The notes: generated by a model from the sequence alone, not told the origin. Counted from the stretch's first letter, positions 1-7,513 are shown. The stretch is DNA of 50,399 bases from Actinomycetota bacterium (GCA_009701575.1 WLJX01000008.1:1-50399), one strand, 5' to 3'. Translations and numbers: made by a program.

Positions 1-1
1 A

Positions 2-247
2 AAGTTGCTCTGGGTGGAATTTGATGGAAATCTAATCACGATTGCAGATAAGCAGACCAATTTCTTAACGGTTAAAAATAGTAAAGGCAAAGAGCTAAGC
101 GATGGCAAAGCTTTTGTTGGTGGTGCCAGAATCAGCGTGAATATCAAGGACCGAAGTGCGACTGGAACTATCAAGGTTTCTTGGCGCGTTGTATCTGAAG
201 ATGGACACCCGGTCTCGTCATTCTTAACTTTTACTGTTAGGAAATAA
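2..247 (+). CDS. CopC-domain protein, C-terminal part
   Basis: The open frame enters from the left edge of the window, so the N-terminus is missing. The visible 81 or so residues end in the typical last strands of a CopC/YobA-type copper-binding domain: a W-R-V-V-S pattern followed by D-G-H-P-V, whose His is a usual Cu(II) ligand, then S-F-x-T-F-T-V. No C-terminal membrane anchor is visible, because the protein stops two residues after the last strand. Family members are exported and act in copper handling; signal peptide and export cannot be judged here. It converges with the permease gene on the other strand, and the two coding ends overlap by 11 bases. Confidence 0.75.
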   Translation, partial: KLLWVEFDGNLITIADKQTNFLTVKNSKGKELSDGKAFVGGARISVNIKDRSATGTIKVSWRVVSEDGHPVSSFLTFTVRK

Positions 248-986
248 ACCAGGTTTCAGTAATTGAGAATATAGCAATGGCGAAAAGCAGATAAGCGAAG
301 GCTTTTCGAAGAATTGCTGTTGGCACTTTCGAACTGTGGTGTGATCCAAAGATTGAAATTGTTATAGCTGATATTGAAATTAGAATCGGAATTTTCCAAT
401 CAATTTCGCGCCAAAGGCTTTGATGTCCAATTAATGAGGTCAGGCAATTGATAGCGATTATGAATAACGATGTTCCTGCGGCTTTAATTTGCGGGGTGTG
501 AAAGAAGATTACGAGAACAGGAATTGCAAGAAAGCCGCCGCCAATACCAAAGATTCCGGTCATCGATCCAATAACTAAAGAAATCGGGACAAGAACAATT
601 AGCGGAATCTTTTTCTCATCTTTGTTTTGCAGTGGCGCACGCAGCATCGATAATCCAGCGAGCGTCAAAATTATTGCGAAACCGGTAACAATGAAGGAAT
701 CTGATAATTGCTTTGCAAGAATTGCTCCACCAAGATTTGTTATTAGGCCGAGTGACCAGATTGAAAGTGCAATCTTTATTTGCACGTCACCCGACTTTAG
801 CTTTGGAATTAAGCCGAATGCCGCGGCAAGGAATACAACCAATAAAGCAGCAGTGGTTGCGTGGACCGGAGTGAAATTAAATAAATAGATAAGAATTGGC
901 ACGGTAAGCATTGCGCCACCAGCGCCGATGAAGCCAAGGACTGCTCCAACGAATGCACCGGCTAATAGGGCGAGCGCGATTTCCAT
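237..986 (-). CDS. TauE/SafE (DUF81) family membrane permease
   Basis: This 249-residue, strongly hydrophobic protein has roughly eight membrane spans. It shows the two-fold internal repeat typical of the family: a glycine-rich G-F-I-G-A-G-G-A near residue 18 and a matching G-I-F-G-I-G-G-G-F near residue 145, each followed by L-x-x-P. The family exports or imports small sulfur-containing or organic anions such as sulfite, sulfoacetate or taurine products; the substrate cannot be read from sequence. The start ATG opens directly on the G/A-rich first helix. It lies downstream of doxX on the same strand, but a strong terminator separates them, so the genes are probably expressed independently. 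Confidence 0.85.
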   Translation of the reverse strand: MEIALALLAGAFVGAVLGFIGAGGAMLTVPILIYLFNFTPVHATTAALLVVFLAAAFGLIPKLKSGDVQIKIALSIWSLGLITNLGGAILAKQLSDSFIVTGFAIILTLAGLSMLRAPLQNKDEKKIPLIVLVPISLVIGSMTGIFGIGGGFLAIPVLVIFFHTPQIKAAGTSLFIIAINCLTSLIGHQSLWREIDWKIPILISISAITISIFGSHHSSKVPTAILRKAFAYLLFAIAIFSITETWFIS

Positions 987-1014
987 ATGCGCAATGGTGC
1001 CATCTATTGGCAGT

Positions 1015-1048
1015 AAAAAAGCCCCCGGCAGTTACGCCGAGGGCTTTT
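1015..1048 (-). terminator. Rho-independent terminator of doxX
   Basis: Read on the minus strand, AAAAGCCCTCGGC and GCCGGGGGCTTTT form a 13-bp stem with one mismatch around a 6-base loop, followed by a T run. It lies 18 bases after the doxX stop codon and before the TauE/SafE gene. The A/T flanks are symmetric, so it could also work weakly in the other direction. Confidence 0.9.
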
Positions 1049-1066
1049 AACTTAATTAGTTTCTAG

Positions 1067-1495
1067 TTACTTCCAAAGTGCGATGTGAGCCTTTGAGATA
1101 ACCCAACCGAAGTCGATTTCTCCGCCTTGCTTTGCAACCATTGCGAAGATAACAAGTGCGCCGCCAGCTAGAGCGATGTCCTTCATGAAAGCCATCATCT
1201 CTGTTTGCTTTGCTGTTGCATCTGTTTCTTTCCAGAAGTTGTGGAAGATAACTGCTGCTAGAACTAGGAAGATTGCTAGTAGAAGCGCGCCTAGATCTGC
1301 GTAGTAGCCAAGAACGATGTAGATACCGCCGATTACAAGCATTAGGCCTGAGATAAGAACACCAAGCTTTGCTGCTGGAAGCTTCTTGTACTTTGCATAA
1401 CCTGTCATTGCTTCAAGCTTTGTGAAGTGGTTGATGCCTGACATTAGGAAGAAGCCGCCAAATAGGATTCGGCCGATCAAGATAATTACGTCCAT
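1067..1495 (-). CDS. DoxX family membrane protein
   Basis: This 142-residue protein has four predicted membrane helices and the DoxX opening pattern G-R-I-L-F-G-G-F-F-L-M-S-G-I-N-H-F near residue 8. DoxX proteins form membrane redox or thiol-stress complexes in some actinobacteria, but the function is not fixed across the family. The ATG is preceded by AAAGGAAAA, a fair Shine-Dalgarno site. A -35/-10 pair and a 24-bp palindrome of MarR-operator type lie upstream, so induction by an oxidant or small aromatic ligand is a reasonable guess. It is divergent from the SOS cassette and ends at a strong terminator. Confidence 0.85.
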   Translation of the reverse strand: MDVIILIGRILFGGFFLMSGINHFTKLEAMTGYAKYKKLPAAKLGVLISGLMLVIGGIYIVLGYYADLGALLLAIFLVLAAVIFHNFWKETDATAKQTEMMAFMKDIALAGGALVIFAMVAKQGGEIDFGWVISKAHIALWK

Positions 1496-1532
1496 TGTTT
1501 TCCTTTTCTAGTTGTTTAAATATTGCTGGCTA

Positions 1533-1561
1533 AAGGTAGGGCTAATTGGTTGAACTTTCAA
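1533..1561 (-). promoter_or_regulatory. Candidate doxX promoter
   Basis: On the minus strand TTGAAA (1556-1561) and TACCTT (1533-1538) are separated by exactly 17 bases. The -35 is a 5/6 match to TTGACA; the -10 is weak (3/6). The -35 lies inside the palindrome at 1544-1567. Confidence 0.5.
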
Positions 1562-1567
1562 CTAATT
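1544..1567. promoter_or_regulatory. MarR-type operator over the doxX -35
   Basis: A perfect GTTGAA-CT-TTCAAC inverted repeat (1549-1562) is extended outward by matching AATT arms with one mismatched base on each side. The symmetric core resembles sites bound by MarR-family repressors such as RosR of Corynebacterium (TTGTTGA-N4-TCAACWA type). No MarR gene is in the window, so the regulator is unknown. Confidence 0.55.
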
Positions 1568-1619
1568 CTGGGGTGTGTTGCCCTTAATTACGCGTGAACC
1601 ATTTAGATCTGAGCCCTAC

Positions 1620-1657
1620 TTGCGCCTGTCGGGGGTGGCAGTTATCTTTCGAACATA
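1620..1657 (+). promoter_or_regulatory. Candidate leaderless promoter of the SOS cassette
   Basis: TTGCGC (1620-1625), a 17-base spacer and TATCTT (1643-1648) are followed 8 bases later by the ATG at 1657, which would be at or next to the transcription start. No ribosome binding site lies at a useful distance. The LexA-type palindrome overlaps the end of this promoter and the start codon. Confidence 0.55.
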
Positions 1658-1664
1658 TGTTCGA
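1649..1664. promoter_or_regulatory. LexA/SOS box
   Basis: TCGAACATATGTTCGA is a perfect 16-bp palindrome that fits the actinobacterial and Bacillus SOS box (CGAAC-N4-GTTCG). It sits at the head of the DUF6504-dnaE2-dinB operon and contains the proposed start codon (ATG, 1657-1659). LexA bound here would cover the expected transcription start. Confidence 0.9.
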
Positions 1665-1986
1665 ACAACTAAAACCAGAGCTCCAGGCGACCGCTCCGAT
1701 GGGCGCTCGCGTACTTGCACCCGAAGGTGAACCAATCGAGTTCATCTATAACGGCCACAAGTTTCATATCCATGCGATCGTTTCAAGATGGCGCGAATCT
1801 GGTGGTTGGTGGAATCGCATAAGTGATGGCAAGAACCGAGTAAGTGAAGAGAACATTTTCGATGATGGCGCTCGCGCTATCTGGCGAGTAGAGGCAGCGC
1901 CGGTTGGGGCCTTAGCAACATTTGAAATTGAATTAGATGAAGTAACAAAAACTTGGTTGATCCGACCAACATCTCGGCCAGCTTAA
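1657..1986 (+). CDS. DUF6504 family protein of the SOS polymerase cassette
   Basis: The 109-residue product carries the pattern found in small proteins that precede DnaE2 in actinobacteria: G-E-P-I-E-F then G-x-x-F-x-I-x-A-I-V-S-R-W near residues 24-44, G-W-W-N-R, and W-R-V-E-A near residue 73. Its biochemical role is unknown; constant association with dnaE2 suggests an accessory to translesion synthesis. I chose ATG 1657 over an in-frame GTG at 1594. The latter has no ribosome binding site and would put the SOS box and promoter inside the gene, and its extra 21 residues look unlike the family. The stop is 6 bases before dnaE2, which supports co-transcription. Confidence 0.75.
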   Translation: MFEQLKPELQATAPMGARVLAPEGEPIEFIYNGHKFHIHAIVSRWRESGGWWNRISDGKNRVSEENIFDDGARAIWRVEAAPVGALATFEIELDEVTKTWLIRPTSRPA

Positions 1987-1992
1987 GTAAGC

Positions 1993-4900
1993 ATGAAAAA
2001 TTTTACTCACCTACGTGTTGCAAGTGGCTATTCCTTTAAATATGGAACCGCCCATGCCAGCCAACTTGTAGAGCGCGCAGCCGAGTTCGAAATGTCGGCG
2101 CTCGCACTTACCGATATTGACACGATGGCTGGTGCAATTAGATTTACCAAGAGTTGTGAAGCAAGTGGCATCGCACCAATTCTTGGCATCAATTTAAGTT
2201 TTATCCAGAAGAAATATCGCGTAACTCTTCTTGCTCAAGGCGGAGAACTTTCTTCGCTCTATCGGCTGGTAACTGAAATTAACTCAAACAATAGTGAGAG
2301 CCTATTAACACATTCATTACTCGAACGCTTTAGCCAATATTCTCGTAACTTACTTATCTTGCATGGTCCTGAATCACAATTAGCCCAAGTGATTGCTTTA
2401 CGCAAAAACCATGAAGCGCTCTCGATATTTAACGCAACTCGTGAGCTCTTTGCCGACCAGGCTCTGGAATGCGTTTCGCATTTAATTCGTGGTGATGGGG
2501 CGCTCTCAACTTCATATGCGGCGCGCACACTTAGCTTTGCCCGAGATAACCAAATTCCCGCAATTTTAAGCAATGCGGTACGGATGCTAGATCGCAGCGA
2601 TGGTCCGGTTGCTGATGTTTTAGATGCGGCGCGCAAATTAGTTCCATTAAGTTCTAAGAACGTTAATCGCCAAAATAGTGAGGCTTATTTTAAAGCTAGT
2701 TCTGAGATGTCATATCTAGCGGATGAAATTTCACGTCTTGCTGGTGAGCGAGATGGTAAATATTTATTAAAGACAACTGCCGATTGGGCACAGCGCGCAA
2801 TTCTCTCGCCCCGTAAAGATGTTGGGATTGGTGAGATTCACCTGCCAGATGCCCAATCACTTGGTGCGAAGAACCAGAGCGAACTTGCAGCACAATTGCG
2901 ATTGCGGTGTGAAGCTGGTTTATCACGCAGATATATCGGCGCTAAATCAGTAGTTGCAGCGAGCAGGTTAGAGGAAGAGTTAAGTGCAATCCGCGCTCTT
3001 GGTTATGAATCTTATTTTTTAACGGTTGCAGATATCACCGATATGTCACGCGAGCGAGGAATCCGAGTTGCCGCGCGGGGAAGTGGCGCCGGTTCTTTAA
3101 TCTGTCATGTACTTGGGATTTCTGGCGTCGAGCCAATAACACACGGCTTATTAATGGAGCGCTTCTGTTCACCACTTCGCGGCGAGCTGCCCGATATTGA
3201 TATTGATGTGGAGTCTGCAAGAAGGCTAGAGATTTATGACGCAATCTTTGAGAAGTATGGCCAGAGATGCGCGACGGTATCGATGGTTGAAACCTATAGA
3301 TCGCGCCATGCAATTCGCGATGTGGGTGCCGCACTTGGAATATCTCCGATGGAGATTGATTTAATTGCTAAATCAATGCCCCATATCCGGGCCAGCAATA
3401 TTCCAAAGGCGCTAGCAAATCTGCCTGAGTTAAAGCACTTAAATTTAGATACGCCAATTTTAAAGATGGCGATTGAACTTGCTGGGCGTTTAGATTCGCT
3501 GCCCAGGCATTTATCGATGCACCCATGTGCAATTGTTCTGGCCGATCAAGGGCTAGGCGATTATGCGCCACAACAAATCAATGCGAGCGGTTATCCGATG
3601 CTGCAATTTGATAAGGATGATGTTGAAGCAATCGGGTTGCTGAAGTTGGATGTCCTTGGAGTGCGTATGCAATCTGCGATTTCTTATACGCTCTCTGAGA
3701 TTGAACGCATCGAAGGCACGCCACTTGATATTGATGCAATTGCACTTGATGATAAAAAAACATTTGATTTAATTAAATCAACGCGCACTCTTGGGATATT
3801 CCAAATCGAAAGTCCAGGACAACGTGAACTCGTTGGAAAATTTGCACCTAATACCTTTAACGATTTAATTATTGATATCTCACTATTTCGCCCAGGCCCG
3901 GTAAAGAGCGACATGATCACGCCATTTCTTGCAACTAGACATGGTCTGCGAATTCGGCCGAAAATTCACGAAGATCTAGAAGATATTCTGGGCGAGACTG
4001 AAGGCGTCGTTGTTTTTCACGAACAGGTAATCAGAATCATTTCGACTATGACCGGAATAACCCTGGCAGAAGCCGATGAGAAGCGGCGCCAATTAGGCGA
4101 TATCGCGAATCAAGAAGCGTTCTGTGACTGGTTTTATCCAGTGGCAGTTGCACGTGGTTACACCAATTTAGTCGTGACTGAAGTCTGGGAAATTTTGCGC
4201 GCCTTTGCTTCCTTTGGATTTTGCAAAGCACATGCCGCAGCTTTCGCACTTCCTACCTATCAATCATCTTGGCTTAAGACGCATCACACCGCAGCATTTC
4301 TCGCCGGAGTTCTAACGCACGAACCGGGTATGTATCCCAAGCGAGTAATTCTTGATGAGGCTAGGCAGTGGGGGATCAAACTTGCTCCGATTGATGTCAA
4401 TTTATCTGACGCAACATATCGAGTCGAAAAAACATCTGATGTTGTGCGAGCACCATATCTCGCCCCCAATGTTGCAAGTTCTGGCGAAGTGTTAGAACTT
4501 CCAGATGCTCGTGGCTTTGCAATTCGAATGTCACTCTCTGACATTGATGGCATCGACAGCAAAGAGGTAGTGAACATAATTTCTGGACGCCCATATTTAG
4601 ATTTAGCAGATTTTGTTTACCGCTCTGGTGCAAGTCGCCCCACAACTGAATCGCTTTTAATGGTCGGGGCATTTGATAACTTACATAAGCTTTCTACCTC
4701 AGAGATAAATCGGCGAGATTTACTTCTCCATCTCCAGGATCTCTACCGACTTGCCGGATCAAAGCGCACAGCCGGCCAGAGTCAGATGACCTTCGAGTTA
4801 CAACCGCCTTCATTAGAGCCAAGTGGGCTGCCAGATATAACTGCTAGCGAACAAGTTAAGAGCGAGATTGATATTTTAGGGATGGATATCTCAAGCCACC

Positions 4901-5277
4901 TACTTGAGTTCTATGGCGATTTCTTAAATAAAATCGGTGCGGTACGTTCTTCAGATTTAATTAAGCATCGATCTGGAACATCGGTATTAGTAGCTGGCGT
5001 TAAAATCGCACTTCAAACCCCACCAGTTCGCTCTGGTCGTCGGGTTATGTTCTTAACTATTGATGATGGCTTTGGCTGCAACGACATAACCTTCTTTGAA
5101 GATAAGCAGGCTGACTTTGCCACCGTTCTACGTAACTCTTGGTTGTTTTTAGTACGTGGTGAAATTCGCCGTACCGGTCCTCGAGGAATTTCACTTCTTG
5201 GAACTGGTGCGTGGGAGTTAGCAATTTCCCACGATAAGTGGCGTAATCTCGCAGTTTATGGAGCCAGCGGATTATGA
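1993..5277 (+). CDS. dnaE2: Error-prone DNA polymerase III alpha subunit DnaE2
   Basis: This 1094-residue C-family polymerase has the normal DnaE2 length. The palm motif P-D-I-D-I-D-V (residues 400-406) and L-K-L-D-V-L-G (D553) supply the catalytic aspartates D403, D405 and D553. A helix-hairpin-helix region and a C-terminal OB fold follow. The N-terminal PHP domain has lost metal ligands: the DnaE1 pattern H-L-H-V-H-T-E-Y-S reads H-L-R-V-A-S-G-Y-S here, and T-D-H reads T-D-I, so a metal-dependent nuclease there is unlikely. A Q-M-T-F-E-L near residue 933 may be a weak clamp-binding site. DnaE2 performs damage-induced mutagenic synthesis. It is the second gene of an SOS-box operon and overlaps dinB by ATGA. 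Confidence 0.93.
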   Translation: MKNFTHLRVASGYSFKYGTAHASQLVERAAEFEMSALALTDIDTMAGAIRFTKSCEASGIAPILGINLSFIQKKYRVTLLAQGGELSSLYRLVTEINSNNSESLLTHSLLERFSQYSRNLLILHGPESQLAQVIALRKNHEALSIFNATRELFADQALECVSHLIRGDGALSTSYAARTLSFARDNQIPAILSNAVRMLDRSDGPVADVLDAARKLVPLSSKNVNRQNSEAYFKASSEMSYLADEISRLAGERDGKYLLKTTADWAQRAILSPRKDVGIGEIHLPDAQSLGAKNQSELAAQLRLRCEAGLSRRYIGAKSVVAASRLEEELSAIRALGYESYFLTVADITDMSRERGIRVAARGSGAGSLICHVLGISGVEPITHGLLMERFCSPLRGELPDIDIDVESARRLEIYDAIFEKYGQRCATVSMVETYRSRHAIRDVGAALGISPMEIDLIAKSMPHIRASNIPKALANLPELKHLNLDTPILKMAIELAGRLDSLPRHLSMHPCAIVLADQGLGDYAPQQINASGYPMLQFDKDDVEAIGLLKLDVLGVRMQSAISYTLSEIERIEGTPLDIDAIALDDKKTFDLIKSTRTLGIFQIESPGQRELVGKFAPNTFNDLIIDISLFRPGPVKSDMITPFLATRHGLRIRPKIHEDLEDILGETEGVVVFHEQVIRIISTMTGITLAEADEKRRQLGDIANQEAFCDWFYPVAVARGYTNLVVTEVWEILRAFASFGFCKAHAAAFALPTYQSSWLKTHHTAAFLAGVLTHEPGMYPKRVILDEARQWGIKLAPIDVNLSDATYRVEKTSDVVRAPYLAPNVASSGEVLELPDARGFAIRMSLSDIDGIDSKEVVNIISGRPYLDLADFVYRSGASRPTTESLLMVGAFDNLHKLSTSEINRRDLLLHLQDLYRLAGSKRTAGQSQMTFELQPPSLEPSGLPDITASEQVKSEIDILGMDISSHLLEFYGDFLNKIGAVRSSDLIKHRSGTSVLVAGVKIALQTPPVRSGRRVMFLTIDDGFGCNDITFFEDKQADFATVLRNSWLFLVRGEIRRTGPRGISLLGTGAWELAISHDKWRNLAVYGASGL

Positions 5278-6461
5278 GTGAATCAACAATTCTCCATGTT
5301 GATATGGATGCCTTCTTCGCATCAGTAGAAGAGCGCGATAACCCATCACTAAAAGGTAAAGCAGTAGTCGTTGGTACTGGAATCCGGGGTGTTGTATCGG
5401 CAGCAAATTATGAAGCCCGGAAATTTGGAATTCATGCGGCGATGCCAGTCGGTCGCGCTAAGCGACTTGCACCACATGCCATCTTTGTTCCGCCAAATAT
5501 GTCCCGCTATTCCGAAGTTTCAACTCACATCATGGAAATCTTTAGATCGGTGACTCCACTGGTTGAACCACTTTCGCTAGATGAAGCATTTCTCGATGTA
5601 ACTGGCGCTAAACGCTTACTTGGCGACGGCCGAACAATCGCAAAAGAAATTCGCGCAAAGGTCGAAGCGAGTGAGGGCATTACGTGTTCAGTTGGAATCG
5701 CAACCACAAAGTTCATTGCAAAACTAGCCTCTGGCCGTTGCAAACCAAATGGCATGTTGGAAATTGCTTCAGATCGCGTTCTCGAATTTTTACACCCGCT
5801 TCCAGTAAGTGCTATCTGGGGAGTGGGACCGAAGACAAATGAGGAGTTACAGAAGTTAGGGCTGCGAACTGTCGCCGACATCGCAAATACGCCGCGTCAA
5901 ACTTTAATTCGCGCACTTGGAGAGGCGGCCGGTGCTTCGTTGTATGAATTAGCTTGGGGTCGCGATTATCGAGATGTAATTCCAGAAGAGGTAGATAAAT
6001 CAATTAGCGCCGCGCAAACCTTTGATACCGATATCGAAGATCAAGAAATTATCTTGCGGGAGTTCTTGCGACTTACAGAAAAAGCCACTTACCGAATGCG
6101 TGAGAAAGATCTCAGCGCGCGAACAATTTCAATCAAGGTGCGCTTTGCAGATTTTAAAACTATAACTAGATCAAAGACCGTTTCACTTCCGATTAGCGCT
6201 ACGCATGAAGTCTTTGATGTTGTTAAGGCGTTATTTCTCGCACTGAAAATAGATGGCGCCCGATTGCGTTTAGTTGGGGTAAGCCTTGATGGATTGGAAG
6301 ATGGAATAGATGGAACCGAGCAGTTAATTTTGGGCGAGCGAGAAAATGGTTGGCGCCAAGCAACGGCGGCAATCGATAGGGCGAGCGCAAGATTCGGTGA
6401 AGGTAGCGTTAGACCGGCTCGGTTAATCCCCGAGAGTGATGAATCTGAAGAAAATACCTAA
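5274..6461 (+). CDS. dinB: Y-family DNA polymerase IV (DinB)
   Basis: The 395-residue protein retains the catalytic set of an active Y-family polymerase: D10 in H-V-D-M-D-A-F-F and D103-E104 in S-L-D-E-A-F, with F15 as the likely steric gate. Finger, thumb and little-finger regions are complete. A degenerate clamp motif E-Q-L-I-L-G lies near residue 346, before the actinobacterial A-R-F-G-E-G-S-V-R-P-A-R-L end. ImuB, the usual partner of DnaE2, lacks the catalytic acidic residues; their presence here makes this a true DinB. It starts within the dnaE2 stop (ATGA), so the two polymerases are translationally coupled and share the SOS box upstream. Confidence 0.93.
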   Translation: MSESTILHVDMDAFFASVEERDNPSLKGKAVVVGTGIRGVVSAANYEARKFGIHAAMPVGRAKRLAPHAIFVPPNMSRYSEVSTHIMEIFRSVTPLVEPLSLDEAFLDVTGAKRLLGDGRTIAKEIRAKVEASEGITCSVGIATTKFIAKLASGRCKPNGMLEIASDRVLEFLHPLPVSAIWGVGPKTNEELQKLGLRTVADIANTPRQTLIRALGEAAGASLYELAWGRDYRDVIPEEVDKSISAAQTFDTDIEDQEIILREFLRLTEKATYRMREKDLSARTISIKVRFADFKTITRSKTVSLPISATHEVFDVVKALFLALKIDGARLRLVGVSLDGLEDGIDGTEQLILGERENGWRQATAAIDRASARFGEGSVRPARLIPESDESEENT

Positions 6462-6535
6462 AAAACACCTATAAGAGGCCACTAAATAGCTTTTCGACTT
6501 TCATTTCCAGCGCTATCTGCCGTATTGTTTGCAAC

Positions 6536-6889
6536 ATGCCTCTATCCGATCACGAGAAGCGCATGCTTGCCGAGATGGAAGCTGCCTTAGTCGCTGATGA
6601 CCCACGTTTAGTCTCAACGCTCAATGGTCGCGAGCGCTCTCCAAAGGGATCTAGGGCGTTAATCGGATTCTTCGCGATCCTGGGCGGAATGGCAGTTCTT
6701 CTTGCTGGGCTTATTGCTCAAGTCATCGCTGTAGGTATCGCTGGTTTTCTAATCTCACTTATCGGGTTAGTACTCCTGGTATCAAACTTCTCCCTTGGAA
6801 AATCTGAGTTCAAAGACCCTAAAGGCGCTCGCCCTAAGTGGTCCTCCCGTTTAGAAGATCGCTGGGAGCGCCGTAATTTCGATAATTAA
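6536..6889 (+). CDS. DUF3040 membrane protein
   Basis: This 117-residue protein starts M-P-L-S-D-H-E-K-R-M-L-A-E-M-E, the DUF3040 signature. Two hydrophobic helices (about residues 40-58 and 63-84) and a basic tail follow. Genes of this family commonly lie just before mraZ in actinobacteria; the function is unknown. There is no ribosome binding site. A TATTGT hexamer (6523-6528) lies 7 bases before the ATG, so a leaderless message is likely. A terminator follows, so it is probably not part of the mraZ transcript. Confidence 0.85.
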   Translation: MPLSDHEKRMLAEMEAALVADDPRLVSTLNGRERSPKGSRALIGFFAILGGMAVLLAGLIAQVIAVGIAGFLISLIGLVLLVSNFSLGKSEFKDPKGARPKWSSRLEDRWERRNFDN

Positions 6890-6909
6890 CTCTTAATTCA
6901 AGTCAGCCC

Positions 6910-6946
6910 AACCACCCAAATAAATTCAACGATGGGTGGTTTTTTT
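6910..6946 (+). terminator. Rho-independent terminator between DUF3040 gene and mraZ
   Basis: AACCACCCA (6910-6918) pairs perfectly with TGGGTGGTT (6933-6941) around a 14-base loop and runs into seven T. It isolates the mraZ operator and promoter from upstream transcription. Confidence 0.9.
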
Positions 6947-6950
6947 CTGC

Positions 6951-7010
6951 CCAAAAGGGGAGAAATTTGGCTGAAAAGGGTGCAAAGTGGATAGAAATGG
7001 AGTAAAGTGG
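6951..7010 (+). promoter_or_regulatory. MraZ-binding repeat array (six 10-bp units)
   Basis: Six consecutive 10-bp units follow the pattern N3-AAAGTGG: AAAGGGG, AATTTGG, AAAAGGG, AAAGTGG, GAAATGG and AAAGTGG, each at least 5/7 to the consensus. The exact 10-bp period puts every unit on one face of the helix. This agrees with the phased direct repeats known as MraZ operators in Escherichia coli and the AAAGTG-type sites in Mycoplasma. The array ends 8 bases before the candidate -10 and would allow MraZ to autoregulate the cluster. Confidence 0.8.
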
Positions 7011-7014
7011 TGAT

Positions 7015-7023
7015 TGCTATCAA
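7015..7023 (+). promoter_or_regulatory. Candidate extended -10 for mraZ
   Basis: TGC-TATCAA is a TGN-extended -10 with 4/6 match. No -35 is recognisable; that position is occupied by the MraZ repeat array. The predicted start is near 7030. Confidence 0.4.
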
Positions 7024-7038
7024 ATCCGGGGGGATTTG
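7021..7038. repeat. Inverted repeat before the mraZ ribosome binding site
   Basis: CAAATCC and GGATTTG form a perfect 7-bp inverted repeat around GGGG. It overlaps the expected transcription start, so it may act as a DNA operator more easily than as an RNA hairpin. Confidence 0.6.
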
Positions 7039-7066
7039 AGCGTAAAAGCTAGGGGAGGTGGGTCAA

Positions 7067-7498
7067 GTGTTTCTAGGTACCCACGAACCCAAACTCGATG
7101 AAAAGGGCCGGATTATTTTGCCCGCAAGATTCCGAGATGAATTAGCAAATGGTCTTGTAATAACAAAAGGTCAAGAGCGTTGTTTATATGTATTTCCAAG
7201 TGGTGAATTTTCTTCAATAACAGATCGTCTGCGCCAAGCTCCCGTCACCGAAAAAGCAGCACGCGATTACATGCGCGTGATGTTTGCTGGCGCGCACGAT
7301 GAAGTTCCAGATAAGCAAGGTCGCGTAACAATCCCAGCAGGACTTCGTACATATGCCGGACTCGAAAAAGAGTGCGTTGTAATCGGTGCGAATACTCGTT
7401 TAGAAATTTGGGATAGCCAAGCTTGGGAAAGTTATTTGGCAGATCGTGAAAAAACATTCTCTGATGTTTCTTCGGAGGTGTTGCCGGGACTTTTCTAA
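7067..7498 (+). CDS. mraZ: Transcriptional regulator MraZ
   Basis: MraZ is an AbrB-like ring-forming regulator that represses its own division and wall cluster. The 143-residue product begins M-F-L-G-T-H-E, the family's fixed start. It contains the two DNA-binding repeats, [12 protein letters not shown] near residue 10 and [10 protein letters not shown] near residue 80. I chose GTG 7067 over the in-frame GTG at 7058 because it matches the family start and places AGGGGAGGTG about seven bases upstream. Six phased repeats upstream are its probable operator. The next gene is separated by a structured leader. Confidence 0.93.
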   Translation: MFLGTHEPKLDEKGRIILPARFRDELANGLVITKGQERCLYVFPSGEFSSITDRLRQAPVTEKAARDYMRVMFAGAHDEVPDKQGRVTIPAGLRTYAGLEKECVVIGANTRLEIWDSQAWESYLADREKTFSDVSSEVLPGLF

Positions 7499-7513
7499 GT
7501 CCAAATCTAAAAC

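Noticed and set aside
1594-1656. Longer DUF6504 frame starting at GTG 1594
   Set aside because: No ribosome site, family-unlike N-terminus, and it would place promoter and SOS box inside the gene.
7058-7066. mraZ start at GTG 7058
   Set aside because: This codon is part of the Shine-Dalgarno stretch; GTG 7067 gives the conserved M-F-L-G-T-H start.
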